Assembly: GCA_948474755.1 (NCBI GenBank)
Contig: CAOLHI010000955.1
Coordinates: 409,291 to 473,290, forward strand
Source of the DNA: Ctenosaura bakeri
Taxonomy: Eukaryota > Chordata > Lepidosauria > Squamata > Iguanidae
Direction of reading: 5' to 3'
Length of the DNA stretch: 64,000 bases
This document shows positions 29,593 to 41,049 of this stretch, piece after piece (the stretch's first letter is position 1; every line of letters begins with the position of its first letter). The notes below the pieces were generated by a model. The model worked only from the letters and a program-made list of their open reading frames with translations, made no database searches and had not been told where the DNA came from. A program made the translations under genes and the position numbers.

Positions 29593-29895
29593 TATTATTA
29601 TTAAAAATAAATTTTATTGAATACAAATAAATTCTTACATACCACATATAACAATTACAATTGTACTATCTACCACATATATTACATACAACATATAGTC
29701 CTAGAGTCTCAAACGAGGGAGACTATAGTACATAGTAATTTACCATTCGTACCATGATGTTCTTGTCGCCCTCTACGGACTATGAGACAACCACTAAACA
29801 CACACTAAACCAAAAACATTCATTACATACACCTCGTCATACAAACCTTCATACATAACCTGATCATCCGCCATCAAACATCCATTGACTTCTTT
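29593..29895 (-). mobile_element. LINE 3' fragment with 18-bp target duplication
   Basis: About 300 bp. The + strand starts TATTATTATTAAAAATAAAT (reversed A-rich tail). It is flanked by a perfect 18-bp duplication, AAAATAAAAGTGACTTTT, at 29,575-29,592 and 29,896-29,913. A strongly 5'-truncated LINE, most likely L1-like, inserted by target-primed reverse transcription. No coding capacity left. Confidence 0.85.
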
Positions 29896-30196
29896 AAAAT
29901 AAAAGTGACTTTTGAACCAGGGAATTTTTTTGATTAATAGCTCACTTTCTTTTTATGATAGCTTAGTGCTCTGAAATTCAAGAGACATTTGGAGAAGCTG
30001 CCTTCTTGGGGTTACCACTTGTTTTACAAATCAGAATCAATAGTTTGCCAGACCCTAACTTCAAATCAAAATAGTTTGCTAGTCATTAGGTTGCCTTAAG
30101 ACATTTGACAAGTAGCCCTAAGAAAAAGTTGTTTAAAATGCAGCAGAAATGCATTTCTACACATATCTATGCAGTAGAACTTGCTACTTAGATAAA

Positions 30197-30430
30197 TACC
30201 CTAAATGCACCAAATCCCGTCTGATCTTGGATGCTAAGCAGGGTCAGCACTGGTTACTACTTAGATGGAAGACCACCAATGAATACCAGGTACCGTAGGC
30301 TATATTTCAGAGGAAGGGACTGGCAAAACCTCCTCTGAGTATTTCTTGCCTAAGAAAACCCTATGAAATTCATGGGGTCACCATAAGGTGAGAGGTGATG
30401 TGAAAGTACATATGTATGTGTGTGTGTGTA
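30197..30430 (+). repeat. 5S rRNA-derived SINE, plus strand
   Basis: The head is clearly 5S rRNA-like: CCCGTCTGATCTTGGATGCT AAGCAGGGTCAG, then GGTTACTACTTAGATGGAAG and a TACCGTAGGCTA end (30,197-30,304). The body GGAAGGGACTGGCAAAACC to the tail GGGGTCACCATAAGGTGAGA is shared with the tRNA-headed SINE. It ends in (TG)n. Diverged from real 5S genes, so it is a retroposon. Confidence 0.9.
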
Positions 30431-30700
30431 TATGATTACACTTTTAATAACACTTTTAATAATCTAAACTGGAAGAGGGCTGGGGAGAGAAGAAAGAAAG
30501 CATAGAGGGATTATGGTTAGCATATGGTTTAAGATATGTATGGGTTATTTAACTCTAGAGAACCAGCCTAGTTATGAGCAGGAATTGCACATGTTGTCGC
30601 CTAGCAACCAATTTCTCTACCACCTTTTTGCGTATTTGGAACTGGACATGAAAAATTATAAAAATATTAAGTGGACACTGTTTTCTGGATTTTTGACCAG

Positions 30701-30808
30701 GTGATTTGCCATGCTGTGTCTGAGCATGTGGAGGATGCAGGAGTTCACTCTGGAGATGCCACTTTGATGTTCCCTGTGCAAACAATTAGCCAAGGAGCCT
30801 TGGAGAAG
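30701..30808 (+). CDS. CPS1: CPS1 coding exon (8th in window)
   Basis: 108 nt, 36 codons, phase 0 (about residues 1187-1222). Acceptor TTGACCAG, donor GTCAGC. It encodes [20 protein letters not shown] then [28 protein letters not shown] is the nearly invariant ATP-grasp histidine loop. A 707-bp hAT transposon starts at 30829, only 20 bp after the donor. Confidence 0.96.
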
Positions 30809-30828
30809 GTCAGCAGTTCACTAAATAT

Positions 30829-31535
30829 CAGGGATGTAGACTTGAGTCGGTTGACTTGAACGTCAGTGACTGGACTGGGACTTGACTCGGCAAAGATTAC
30901 ACACTGATTCAACTCGACTTGAGACTTGCATATTTGGTTCAGTCACATAACACGTTCATCCAGAAACCTTACTGGTTACATGACAACATGTCTCAAGCCC
31001 AAATTGTAGACACATTTCTCAGAGGGAACAGCAAATGGGTTAGGCAATGGGCTTGAGATGAGATTGAGGTCTGCTCAGCAGCCTGTCCCTGCTATATAGG
31101 AGGAGCTTTCTAAACCTTTTCCTAAGAGCAGAAGGCAGGACTCATGCCCAGAGTGTGGGATGTGTATTTCACAGGGGAACAGAAAATGTGTTAGGCAGTG
31201 GTCTTGAGGAGGAAGGATCCTTCTTTCTAAAGTTCTTGAAACTTCAATAATGGGCAATAAGAAGGATCCTATTCCCCACTTCCAAAGCTGCAGATGGCAA
31301 AATTACAAAAGTGGAGGGCTGACTCTATTTAAATTGTTAAAACTGACTTTATTCGAGTCTGTCCAGAAATGCTGGAATACAGGTTGGGGTATAAAGTTGG
31401 TTCCCAGACTTGAGCCTTGACTTGAGACTTGACTTGAAAGTATTTTGCAAGAACTTGAGACTCGACTTGAGACTTGAAGGTAGAGACTTGAGGCTTGACT
31501 TGAGACTTGGGGTAAAAGACTTCAATACATCACTG
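30829..31535. mobile_element. Non-autonomous hAT element, copy 2 (707 bp)
   Basis: Begins CAGGGATGTAGACTTGAGTC and ends AATACATCACTG. Flanks are CTAAATAT (30,821-30,828) and TTAAATAT (31,536-31,543), a 7/8 duplication. It aligns along its length with copy 1 at 20,774-21,522 (for example GTAGACACATTTCTCAGAGG in both). Same orientation as copy 1. Confidence 0.87.
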
Positions 31536-32567
31536 TTAAATATGGTAGCAGGAGGGGCAGCACAAGACTGAAATGCACTGTTAATTCTATCAAGAAGCAC
31601 TAAGAAAACCCAGCTAGTAAGGGACGAACGTAAATATATGTGTCAACATGCCCCCTGATCGGAGCTCCCTCAGTTTGTGATTTATGATGGGGGAAAAAAT
31701 TGCTAGTGTAGCATAGGTTCCTGGCAATGCCACTAGAGGGTGCCAGCATGTACATAGAAATAAAATAAGGCAAATATATTCTATCTTGGAGATAGATAAT
31801 ATTTGGATCTTCTCAATCTATAAGTCAGTGCTACTTTATAGATCTACTTGCCCCACAGGTTGCTTTACCTGCCTGGCTCCCACATTTAGTGTGAAGGTGA
31901 GGACAGCGAAACAGGCTTTGAAATGTCTATTGTGCAAGTAGCACAAGTTTTGTAACAGATGTGATTTAATACAACAGCTCAGTATCAAGCTTACAGAAAT
32001 AGCAGGGAAAGTGAAACATTGCACACTTGGAAAATCATAGGGAGAACTTTTCAAAGTGGTTTGGTGTCTGCTGTCCAGATGACTGATTACTAGAACTCTG
32101 GGAGGTTGGCTGAGAGAATTTGGTAAGATCCTCTGAGGATAAAATTGCTCATATCTGCATCAAACCTGCTATCACTCTTGCAGCTGTTTACATGCACACA
32201 TCCAGAACATCATCTAGTCCAATAAAAAAATTAATTTGTAGATTATCCATTCCATAGAAGTAGAATTTATGGAGTCTTCCCGGCACCAGGTCCAAACATC
32301 ATTTGCTAAGGTATTTGAAGCTGGGTTAGGTTGATCAAGTCTATTCTATTCTTTTATTATGATTTTGTTTTTACTACAAATTTTATTTAGTGTGACAACT
32401 TTTGGTTATGTTAATATATAATTAGCTGGTCTCCCTAAGAAAAAAGAGTAGTTTTAAAGTATTTTAATAAACAATAAATTATTCTATCTGTCTCAGACTT
32501 TGGGAGCTTTCCCTGTACCTGAACTCATTCTGTGACTCATTATGTTTGACTAGAATTGCTCCCTGGT

Positions 32568-32811
32568 GAGAGACAGTGTTGTGTAGTGGCTTGAGTGTTG
32601 CACATTGATTTTGGAGATCAGAATTCAAATCCCCACTCAGCCATGGAAACCCACTGGGTGACCTTAAGCGAGTCACTCTCTCTCAGCCTCAGAGGAAGGT
32701 GAAGGCAAACACCTGCTGAATAAATCTTGCCAAGAAAACCCCATGATAGGTTCACCTTAGGGTTGCCATAAGTCAGAAATGACTTGAAGGCACAGAATAA
32801 TAACAACAACA
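32568..32811 (+). repeat. tRNA-derived SINE, plus strand
   Basis: Full-length copy: head GTGTTGTGTAGTGGCTTGAG (A-box region), B box around AATTCAAATCCCC, then CCATGGAAACCCACTGGGTG, body GGAAGGTGAAGGCAAACACC and tail AGGGTTGCCATAAGTCAGAA, ending (AACAAC)n. Same family as 6,629-6,866 and 54,441-54,660. Confidence 0.9.
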
Positions 32812-32907
32812 GGAATTCTTTCTTTCTTCACTTCCTCCCTCCCCCCCCCAGTTTTATGCTTTTGGGGGATACGTTAGTAAATATATGTTTTTAATCTGTT
32901 CTCACAG

Positions 32908-32997
32908 GTGAAAATTGCGACCAGAAAAATTGGACGTGCTTTTGCTATCTCTGGACCATTCAATGTTCAGTTTCTTGTCAGAGGAAATGAAGTGTTG
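32908..32997 (+). CDS. CPS1: CPS1 coding exon (9th in window)
   Basis: 90 nt, 30 codons, phase 0 (about residues 1223-1252). Acceptor TTCTCACAG, donor GTGAGA. It contains [19 protein letters not shown]. The glutamine of NVQF falls at position 1243 in human numbering and corresponds by spacing to metal-ligand Q829 of E. coli CarB, so the magnesium site appears intact. Confidence 0.95.
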
Positions 32998-33798
32998 GTG
33001 AGACTTTGTTTGCAAGTCAATAATAATAAATGGGGAGTTTTCCCACAAGTCCTCTCTTTCTTGATGCACACCTGGCAAAAAAAGGAAGGAAAAAAAAGCC
33101 CCAAGCTGTTACTGGTAGTTGCTGCCGTTTGTAGGACAGTGTTAGTCACATAATGCCTACCTTGTTTGCTGCCACATGGATGTTTGTACCATTGATACGC
33201 TTTGCTGTTCACCATTTTATAAGGCACTCTGTGATACAATTTTGAGAAAAGAACTCTGTCTGCCCACACAATGCAGGAATTTGACGATAAAGCAAGCTCT
33301 GTAGAATTGCTGTCTGTCAGCAAGTGTGTTAGCTCAGCACTGGGCTTAAATCAGATCAGCACTAAATGAGATTTGTAAGAATGTTATATACAACTCATCC
33401 TATTAGCACAGCACAGGTTGGAGACTACGCAGCCTGCTATTTTGCTTTCTTGGGGCATTTTCATAGCTAGAAAGAAAAATGGAAGGCAGAGGAAGAGAAG
33501 AAAAAGGAAGAGGCAGATGTGACTTCAAAGCAGTCTTGCTGATAGGAAGGCCTTTTCAAAGCCCAGTTAAACAACAACAAGAAAAATTACCTACCTACCC
33601 TAAATCCAGTTCCTGGTCCCAGCTAGAATGGACCAATGGCATCAATCATATTTACACCATTATTCATTTATAATTCATTGGGGCTAGTTTAGTTGAGTCT
33701 AGAAATTGAATTTAGGCCCTAGTGTCCAAGCTTAGTTAACTAATCATACCCTCACCCTCCTTACTGCAATAGTATTTATGGTAATCTGTTTTAGCACT

Positions 33799-34001
33799 GA
33801 AAGACAGAAATGAATCCAGTAATACCTTTGAGACTAACTGGGAAGAAGAAATTTCTGGCATAAGCTTTCATGGACAGAGTCCACTTTATTTATCATGCAT
33901 CTGATGAAGCAGCCTCTAGTCCACAAAGGCTTATGCCAGAAATTTCTTCTTCCCTCTTTAGGGAAGTTCCAAAGGTGCTGCTGGATTCCTTTATGTCTTT
34001 T
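33799..34001. repeat. Foldback element with about 80-bp arms
   Basis: The left arm (GAAAGACAGAAATGAATCCA through GAAGAAATTTCTGGCATAAG to GTCCACT) and right arm (AGTCCACAAAGGCTTATGCC through to ATTCCTTTATGTCTTT) are reverse complements with scattered mismatches. A dispersed type I have seen in reptile DNA but cannot name with certainty. No clear target duplication. Confidence 0.65.
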
Positions 34002-34650
34002 CCTACTTATTGCAGCATCTCAAAGGCAATTTAATGTTATTTCAGTTACACAGATGCAGGGAAGGTGCAGGGAGAGCAACAGCAGTAGCAGGAAAAGTTC
34101 AGGGAGTGAGGACTTCCTCTTCTACTGAAATCTTGAGACACACACCACAGACAGACCCATATAGTGGCAGCTGCTGTTTACTTTGGGGGCTTCTCTTCTG
34201 ATAGCTTAGTAGGGGAGACACTCAGGAGCTTGGAAAGTTTACTTGTTGGGTGTGTAACTCTTTCAGTCTTTAGGGTTCTGGGTTACAAAAATTATTACGT
34301 TACAAAAATGTAACTATTCCAAGCTTGTGGAAAGATACTTTTTTTTAAAAAAAAAATGAGTGCATTGATTGCAATCGTCTTTTACTGTCAAGTCTTGTTT
34401 CAGTCCCCACCCCCAGTAATAATTCCATTCTTGGAAGCCTTCAGCTTCAGCTCCTGTTCCTGCTTCTCTTGGATTCAGCTGCTCATATGATAGATGAGCC
34501 AAATTTCAGCCAGGTTGAACTTATTCTGACCATCTCCCTAAATAAAATCCCCATTTTATTATCAGTCTATTTCTATATATCAGTCTGTGTCTCTTCCATC
34601 CATTCCTCCTTGGATAACACTTCTCTGATTCTCTGGGATCATTATTGCCC

Positions 34651-34985
34651 TGAATTGTAGAATCATAGAGTTGGAAGAGACCACAAGGGCCATCAAGTCC
34701 AACCTCCTGCCATGCAAGAACATAGAATCAAAGCATTCCTGGCAGGTGGTTATCCATTTTCCTCCGAAGAAGGAGACTCCACCATGCTCCAAGGCAGTGT
34801 ATTCTGCTATTGAACTGCTCTTACCATCAGGAAGTTCTTTCTAATGTTTAGGTGGAATCGTTTCCTGTTATTTGAAGTTCCATGTCCTAGTCCCTGGAGC
34901 AGGAGAAAACAAGCTTGCTCCATCCTCCATATTCCTTTTGCTTTGTCATGAATACCTTCTGTAGCCCCCTTAAGAAATTATATTC
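34651..34985 (-). mobile_element. CR1 LINE 3' fragment, minus strand
   Basis: The + strand starts TGTAGAATCATAGAGTTGGA, the reverse complement of the CR1 3' end with its ATTCTATGATTCTA-type repeats. It continues GAGACCACAAGGGCCATCAA, CCTCCTGCCATGCAAG and TTCTTTCTAATGTTTAGGTG, all standard CR1 3' sequence in sauropsids. 5'-truncated, non-coding. Confidence 0.9.
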
Positions 34986-35122
34986 TGAAGTTTACTGTAT
35001 CTATAGAAGGAACTCATTTGGCCACATGGATCTGTAGTGTACACTTTTGATACATTTTACTGATGTACAGTTTTTTCAGAAGTGTTTAATGATTTGAGAG
35101 TACACATTGACCATTTCTAAAC

Positions 35123-35253
35123 TAATGGTTCTTAACTTTGGTGCTCCAGATTTTTGGATTTCGACTCCCAGAATTCCTGCCTTTTAGTCCTGATGGGTAG
35201 GACTTCTGGGAACTGAAGTCCAAAATATCTGGAGGACCAAAGGTTGAGAACTG
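35123..35253. mobile_element. Foldback MITE with SPIN-like ends
   Basis: About 130 bp. Arms: TGGTTCTTAACTTTGGTGCT CCAGATTTTTGGA on the left and its complement GGACCAAAGGTTGAGAACTG on the right, with GACTCCCAGAATTCC/GGACTTCTGGGAACTGAAG between. The termini resemble the CAGTGGTTCTCAACC end of the SPIN-type element at 18,320. Possible TCTAAA-containing duplication on each side. Confidence 0.7.
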
Positions 35254-35602
35254 TTTCTCTAAAATAATCTGATTTCCAAATGTACCGAGGATCTTGTAAA
35301 GTTGTAAATCTTTCTAAAAATCTACTTGGGAAATTGTGTTTGTATGATACATGTACATGAGGATAGAGGGAGAGGGAAATTAACTTCTAAGATTGTCCAG
35401 AATTTTTATGCCCATCAGTGGTTAACACTACATACAGTGACAGCTCAGGGACCAACAGGAAGTCAACATATCCTGAAATGTAGGATAGAAACATCCCCCT
35501 TCCCTTTCTTGCTCCACTACCTGCAACTAGTTGGGAGGCATTTATCTTTCTTCACTTTCAGTGCTTAGGGTTTAAAGATGATTTCCTCACCTTCTATTTA
35601 AG

Positions 35603-35773
35603 GTAATAGAGTGCAACCTGCGAGCATCACGGTCTTTCCCCTTTGTGTCCAAGTCCCTCGGTCTGGATTTCATTGATGTGGCAGCTAAAGTGATGACTGG
35701 GGAACGAATCTATGAGTCCACCCTCCCCACACTGGAGACACCCATGATTCCTTCAGACTATGTGGGTGTTAAG
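35603..35773 (+). CDS. CPS1: CPS1 coding exon (10th in window)
   Basis: 171 nt, 57 codons, phase 0 (about residues 1253-1309). Acceptor CTATTTAAG, donor GTAAGT. It begins [21 protein letters not shown]1255 and N1257 sit 12 and 14 residues after Q1243, the spacing of Q829, E841 and N843 in E. coli CarB, which supports a working carbamate-phosphorylation site. The stretch [20 protein letters not shown] is the least conserved part compared with human. Confidence 0.96.
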
Positions 35774-37655
35774 GTAAGTGTGAAGAGGCACTACAGAGCA
35801 ATTAACTGGTTGTGACTCATAGGCTTGGTGATGCATGTTAACCTCTTTTTAGCCATTTGTTTAATTGAAATGCTTATTTTGGGTTATCTTTCCTTTCTCT
35901 GAACATCTTTATTGGCAATATCAGAAAACTTGTGTTTTAGCTGCTTGCTACTGCTGATTGTAAACCAAAGGTCATGAAGTCCATGACACATCATCACAGC
36001 ACATCATATGGCTTATGGGCTATGTTTTGCTTGGGCAGGGGGAGGAGCATCCAAAATTGTTCTGCTCCACTATAGAAGTGAAACTTTAAGGTAGTTGACT
36101 TACTGATGTACATGGTTCTATCACAACTGTTGTGCTGCATTTGTGTAGTGTGCAGCACACCAGCAAAATCTAATGTACTCACTAGATTAAAATTGTTCAG
36201 TTGCTTAGAAAAAGATGAGTAGTATTATTGCAAGGCAAAACGAGCAGACTGGTGCCAGTTTTGATGGGCTGAAGCCCCTCAGAAGAGAACCATTTTTGCT
36301 ATGGTGATTTCCCATTGCAAAATAACCTTTGTGGTATCTTTGTGTTTTGCTTTAGTCATTGGCATGGAGACAACAAACACAGAGTTTATCTATGAAGGAA
36401 TCAATATAGTGTTTTTAAATGCCTATGACAATTAATGATTATTAAAATGTCAAAAATAATGAAAAGGCTCTCATGAAGCTTAAGGGATTTACAGAACCTT
36501 TTGAATAATATGTCCATTATTATTAATTAGTTTTACCTTCTCCTGTGGTGCTTAGATGGTGCCCCAATCATATCTTCTTCCTAGTATAGACCTGTTGCCC
36601 CATTACTGGAAAGTTTCCAAAACATCTGCCCACAAACCAAACATGGCAAAAGAAATTTTTCTTCTTCTTCTCTTGCTATTGTCAAATCAGAAAAGACTTA
36701 TCACAACTACTTTTCTGGGACTGATTAACTTACCCTTTTTTTGTTCCACCTTCTCTCACGCTAGCACAGGACATGACAACAAATATACTTTATGCATTAT
36801 GTAGTAGGAGACTGAAAATACCCTTAGGATCAAGCTAGACAAGAAGCTTAGCACACGTTTAGAAGTGGTACAGTTAACGTCGAGAAAGATGTATGTTTGT
36901 CATAGCACATTCTTTTCTTCACCTATGTATTTTGCTTTTAGCATCATGTAGTGGTTTATTTTTTGATTGTTATTGGAAGGAAAACATATGTAAAACCATA
37001 CTTCTCTGACGAAATGCCATTTTTTGAGGGAAAACATGTTAAAAAGAGAAAGTACATTTTCCCATCAATGTTTAGTTTTCTCTTACAATGTTTGTAATAT
37101 ACATTATATTATATTAACAACATTTTCAGACATTACATTTTAGTTTAGGATTATACACAATGACATTTGATTTCTGTTCGCACAATTCCCTACAACTGCG
37201 TAATATTTCAAGTTAGTATGCATAATATGCATACTTTTATAGATCAGTTCCCCATAGCTTACAACACACACTAGGCATGCACTGTGTTTTGCAAGGATAT
37301 TTAGGATTCTCTCCCATTTTTGCTTTCCACTTGGGTCACAAAAATGAGATGGACAGAGAGAGAGCAGAATGGTCAAGTAGCCATCCAGGCATATTGCAGG
37401 GCTGGGTGGTAGACAACTTTGCCTGTAGTGTGTCTCAAGCTGTTCAAGAGTGTTATATAAAAATATTAATTATACACAAAGATAATTCATGAACATCTTC
37501 TTTGTTACTTCTTATTGAGACAAGTCTGGAGGAAAAAGGATGTCAGAACCTGATAGATTTGTATTGTTCAAATTGTCTATCATTCAGCCTGGGGGCTTTG
37601 GATATTTTTAGATACATGCACATATATAAACATTATTTTTTTTTCCTTTGTCCAG
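35774..37655 (+). other. CPS1 intron (1.9 kb)
   Basis: AT-rich unique-looking sequence with no repeat, RNA gene or coding signal recognised. Confidence 0.7.
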
Positions 37656-37730
37656 GCTCCAATGTTCTCCTGGCCCCGCCTGAGAGATGTTGATCCTGTT
37701 CTCCGATGTGAAATGGCATCCACTGGAGAG
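37656..37730 (+). CDS. CPS1: CPS1 coding exon (11th in window)
   Basis: 75 nt, 25 codons, phase 0 (about residues 1310-1334). It follows a strong pyrimidine tract and TTTGTCCAG, and ends at donor GTATTA. It encodes [20 protein letters not shown] then ASTGE, the conserved end of the ATP-grasp domain leading into the linker before the allosteric domain. Confidence 0.96.
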
Positions 37731-40687
37731 GTATTAATTTTTAGGATGTTTTCTCACAGCATCCACATGGTTCTGTCTCAAAGGTGACTTGAGACTACAG
37801 TATATCCTGCTGGTTCCTCAACCATTATTTGTTCTGGGCTCCTACAGCAGTGCAGATTTCTCTTGTTGCTGTCAAGGACTCTTTCTGGGTCTGTGAGTAT
37901 GCAAGATGACTATAGTCTGCCTTTTAAAATGCCTACATCAATAATCTGACTGGGCTTAAATTGCTAGGTAGCCTCCGAGAACAAATCTACTTTTGAGGAG
38001 GTGGGCAGAAGCAAGTAACTGAGAACTTAAGACATTTTTCCCCACCTACTTTAAAGTCTTTCTCATAAAGAAAATCAAGCGGATCATTCTGCAGAATATA
38101 ACTTGTTTGGCCACTGGATGTCCCTCTTCTTTTGTTTCTGAAACCCTCTGATTGGCAGTGGTCACTGCAAAAGCATAGACTCTCTGTTTCTTTCCTCTCA
38201 GAGAGCTGTCGGGTTCTGGTAAATATTTCAAAGTGACAGATAGTACATTTTATGAAATTCCTAGCTAACTCTTGATAGGCAAGTATATACAGCTTTCACA
38301 TGCCCCTTAAATGCAACATCACAGGGACAACATCAGGCTTCTGAACCTGAACATTTATTTGGTCAGAAGTGGGTCACGACTTGCATGTGGCAATGTTGTG
38401 GCAATCCAACAGGCTTGGTGTATGGATATTGTCATTCCATCATCATAAGAGGTTATCCCAAATCCTCCTTAAGTCTGATTCTTTTCAGTTTATGTATCTA
38501 AATATGCATCTCACTGAAAGCAGTGGAAGACCAATGGAAGAACTTTGTTGTTCCTCTGGTTTACACCCTTGATTCCTAAAATCAAAGATATCTGAGAATG
38601 GAGTACAGAAATGGGGGGAAAGTCGGCAACAGTAAAGGGGTTTTACAGGACCAAACCCCACCATTACTAGTAATTGTGGTATACATCTAGAGGAGAACAG
38701 GATTACATACTCAAGGCAAAAGGTGGAGGTGGTTAGTGTGTGCATAAACATATGGACTTGGAAAAGGAAAGTATGGAATGCACTTTGCATTTCTTCCCCA
38801 TGACTAGGACTGACTTGAGCTTCTAATTATACATGTATGTTAAAGCTTTATGCACTGGGAGAGTGTTATAAAGGATAATATATTGTGAATGGAAATAATA
38901 GAGTCTCCAAATGGAACATCATGATCTTAAACACACTAATATACAGATATCTCAAATTAACTTGAAAGACCCTGTTCTGTCATAGGTTCAATTCCATGAG
39001 ACCTAACTCCCCAACACTACTGTACAATATAAATATAGTGAATAAGAGAAAGTAACTATGTTCAACCTTACCATATAATTTCTACTTACTAAATAATGTG
39101 CTACATTCATAGTATCCTATATATTATTGGCATATTATCCCTTCTCTTTCCTTTCTTCTTTTTTATGTATATTATTATTCTTCTGCTCTTCAGATTATAG
39201 TCAAATTCTCAACTGCAGCAAGGTTTGCTTTCAGGCTAGTTAATGGAGAGAGGAAAAAAAGCTGATTGTCCTTCTGACTTTCCAAAGGGAGTTGACTTCA
39301 TGAGAAACAGAAAAAGGAACAGTAGTTTAGCCAAGGGGACGAGGATTAGTTTTCTGAGTGTTAGATGGAGGGAAGAATATTTTAGTCATAAAGGAGAGAT
39401 TATTAACTTTTATGAGTTAGAAAGATCCATATTCACAATTGCCATAAAACAGGAGAGTTGTGAAGGTCTTTCATACCAGTGAATAGAGGACAATAATTCT
39501 CTCCTGGTAAAATAGTCACTTACTCTACAGTTGCATTTTAAATGCACATAGAACTTCTCATGAATGTGAATATGCTATTGCTTTATGGAAAATATGTCAA
39601 TGACTTTTGATTTCAATATGAATTTTCAGCTCTTGGTATGATCATCTGTAATGGCACTAGACTTTTGGAGTAATAGTTTCCCTTGTTGCCCAAGTATCTT
39701 TTGGATCCTTTCTGTTTAGAAAGATAATTTGATCATATGGGTCAATTATGTTGAGGCTTCCTGAATGCACATTACATCCATATTACTCTTATAAAATATC
39801 TGACTCATTGCACCTTGGGCTGTTAGCTAAAGATAAGTGTCTCGAGGACAGATGTTGAGGGACAATGAGGCTAGTGCCCCCCCCCCAAAACCTAAAAAAC
39901 TACTTTGGACCAAGATGGAGAAGGGTACTCCGTGATATTTTGCCATCCCATAGAATTAGTCCCACCTATACTGATCTATATATTTATATTTTTAAAAAGC
40001 CACTTACAGAGAAAACATAGGGCCCTACTTGTCTCACTTCAAAGGAAAATGAACATAAATGTTGCTCAGGACTTCTCATTTTCTAAGAAAGGAGAATTAT
40101 ATGTGTACGTATAAAGACAATTATATATGGAGAGGTGCCAAGAAAAATTGTCAAATGCTTCTACATTATTGAACCAAACAGGTCTGTAACAGGCAATCTT
40201 GGATGTATCTGTTTAAAAGTATGTCCCATTCCATTAAATTCAGCATACTCCCAAGAATCTGAGTATAAAATAGTTGCCTAAGACAATTATTGACCTTACT
40301 AGAGAGAGCACCTTTTTCTTTAATCACACAATGATAAGGAGATACATTGGCGGGTACCATTACTTCTATCACTGCAGGCTTTGACAGAGACAGCCATATC
40401 TATTGAACTTTCTTTTATCAAACAGTTATCAACACACAGAGGCTGTAATCTTATATGACTCAGTGTAGTATAGTAGGCCTGCATGGGGACCTATGCTGGG
40501 TTGAGTCATATGCAAGTTCCCTGTACAGTCCCTGAAGTCCACTGCACAGTCATTTCCTACTTCATAGGGAGCAGACAGGATTGAAGAAGTGTCAGACCAC
40601 AGCCCCATAGCCAGATATGAAATGATTCCAGCAGTGCTGAGACCTCCAGAAGACCCTGGTGGATCTCAGCTTTGCTGTCGTCATTTT

Positions 40688-40717
40688 GTGTCTGGCTATA
40701 CGGATGTAGCCAGACAC
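40688..40717. repeat. Perfect 11-bp hairpin
   Basis: GTGTCTGGCTA (40,688-40,698), an 8-nt loop, then TAGCCAGACAC (40,707-40,717). Surrounding sequence shows no obvious larger inverted repeat; possibly the core of an old MITE. Confidence 0.7.
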
Positions 40718-41049
40718 TTGTGCAGTCCTATCTGCTCCCCGAAAAGCATGGCATGGCTGTGGCGGGGTGGGGGTCAGAGTCTATTCAGTAAGGAGAAGGG
40801 CCTTTGGGCACTGTAGGAAGAGAAAGGGAATACCAACTCCTGCAGTGTCCCAAAAATGTCATATGCATGTGTAAGGGAAACTTACATGTGCATATGTCTC
40901 TGACAGGATGTTAGCCAATAATTGACACTGGGCTGAGAACTGGAAGTCTTTCTCTCCTCCCTTCAGCTTTCATTTTCTGCAACATGGTCCTTGTTCTCAG
41001 CTCCTGTCCTGTTCTAACTTAGTCTGGCAAACTAAGCCACATGTAGAAC

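Larger units (their letters stand above)
28844..30700 (+). other. CPS1 intron (1.9 kb)
   Basis: Contains a LINE tail insertion (29,593-29,895), a 5S-derived SINE (30,197-30,430) and otherwise unique-looking sequence. The 80-codon open frame at 28,811-29,053 is a read-through of the preceding exon. Confidence 0.75.
30809..32907 (+). other. CPS1 intron (2.1 kb)
   Basis: Begins with a hAT element 20 bp after the donor (30,829-31,535) and contains a SINE (32,568-32,811) and a C run before the acceptor (about 32,842-32,850). The remainder is unique-looking. Confidence 0.75.
32998..35602 (+). other. CPS1 intron (2.6 kb)
   Basis: Contains a foldback element (33,799-34,001), a CR1 3' fragment (34,651-34,985) and a hAT-like foldback MITE (35,123-35,253). 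No coding signal besides the flanking exons. Confidence 0.75.

Noticed and set aside
30197..30302. 5S rRNA gene
   Set aside because: The 5S-like head is diverged and fused to a SINE body and tail; the same arrangement recurs at 48,972 and 60,221. A retroposon, not an rRNA gene.
31349..31600. Minus-strand peptide with repeated SLKSSLKS
   Set aside because: A translation of the GACTTGA-type subterminal repeats of a hAT element, not a protein repeat.
32568..32650. tRNA gene
   Set aside because: A- and B-box-like segments are present but there is no foldable cloverleaf, and the sequence continues into a SINE body.
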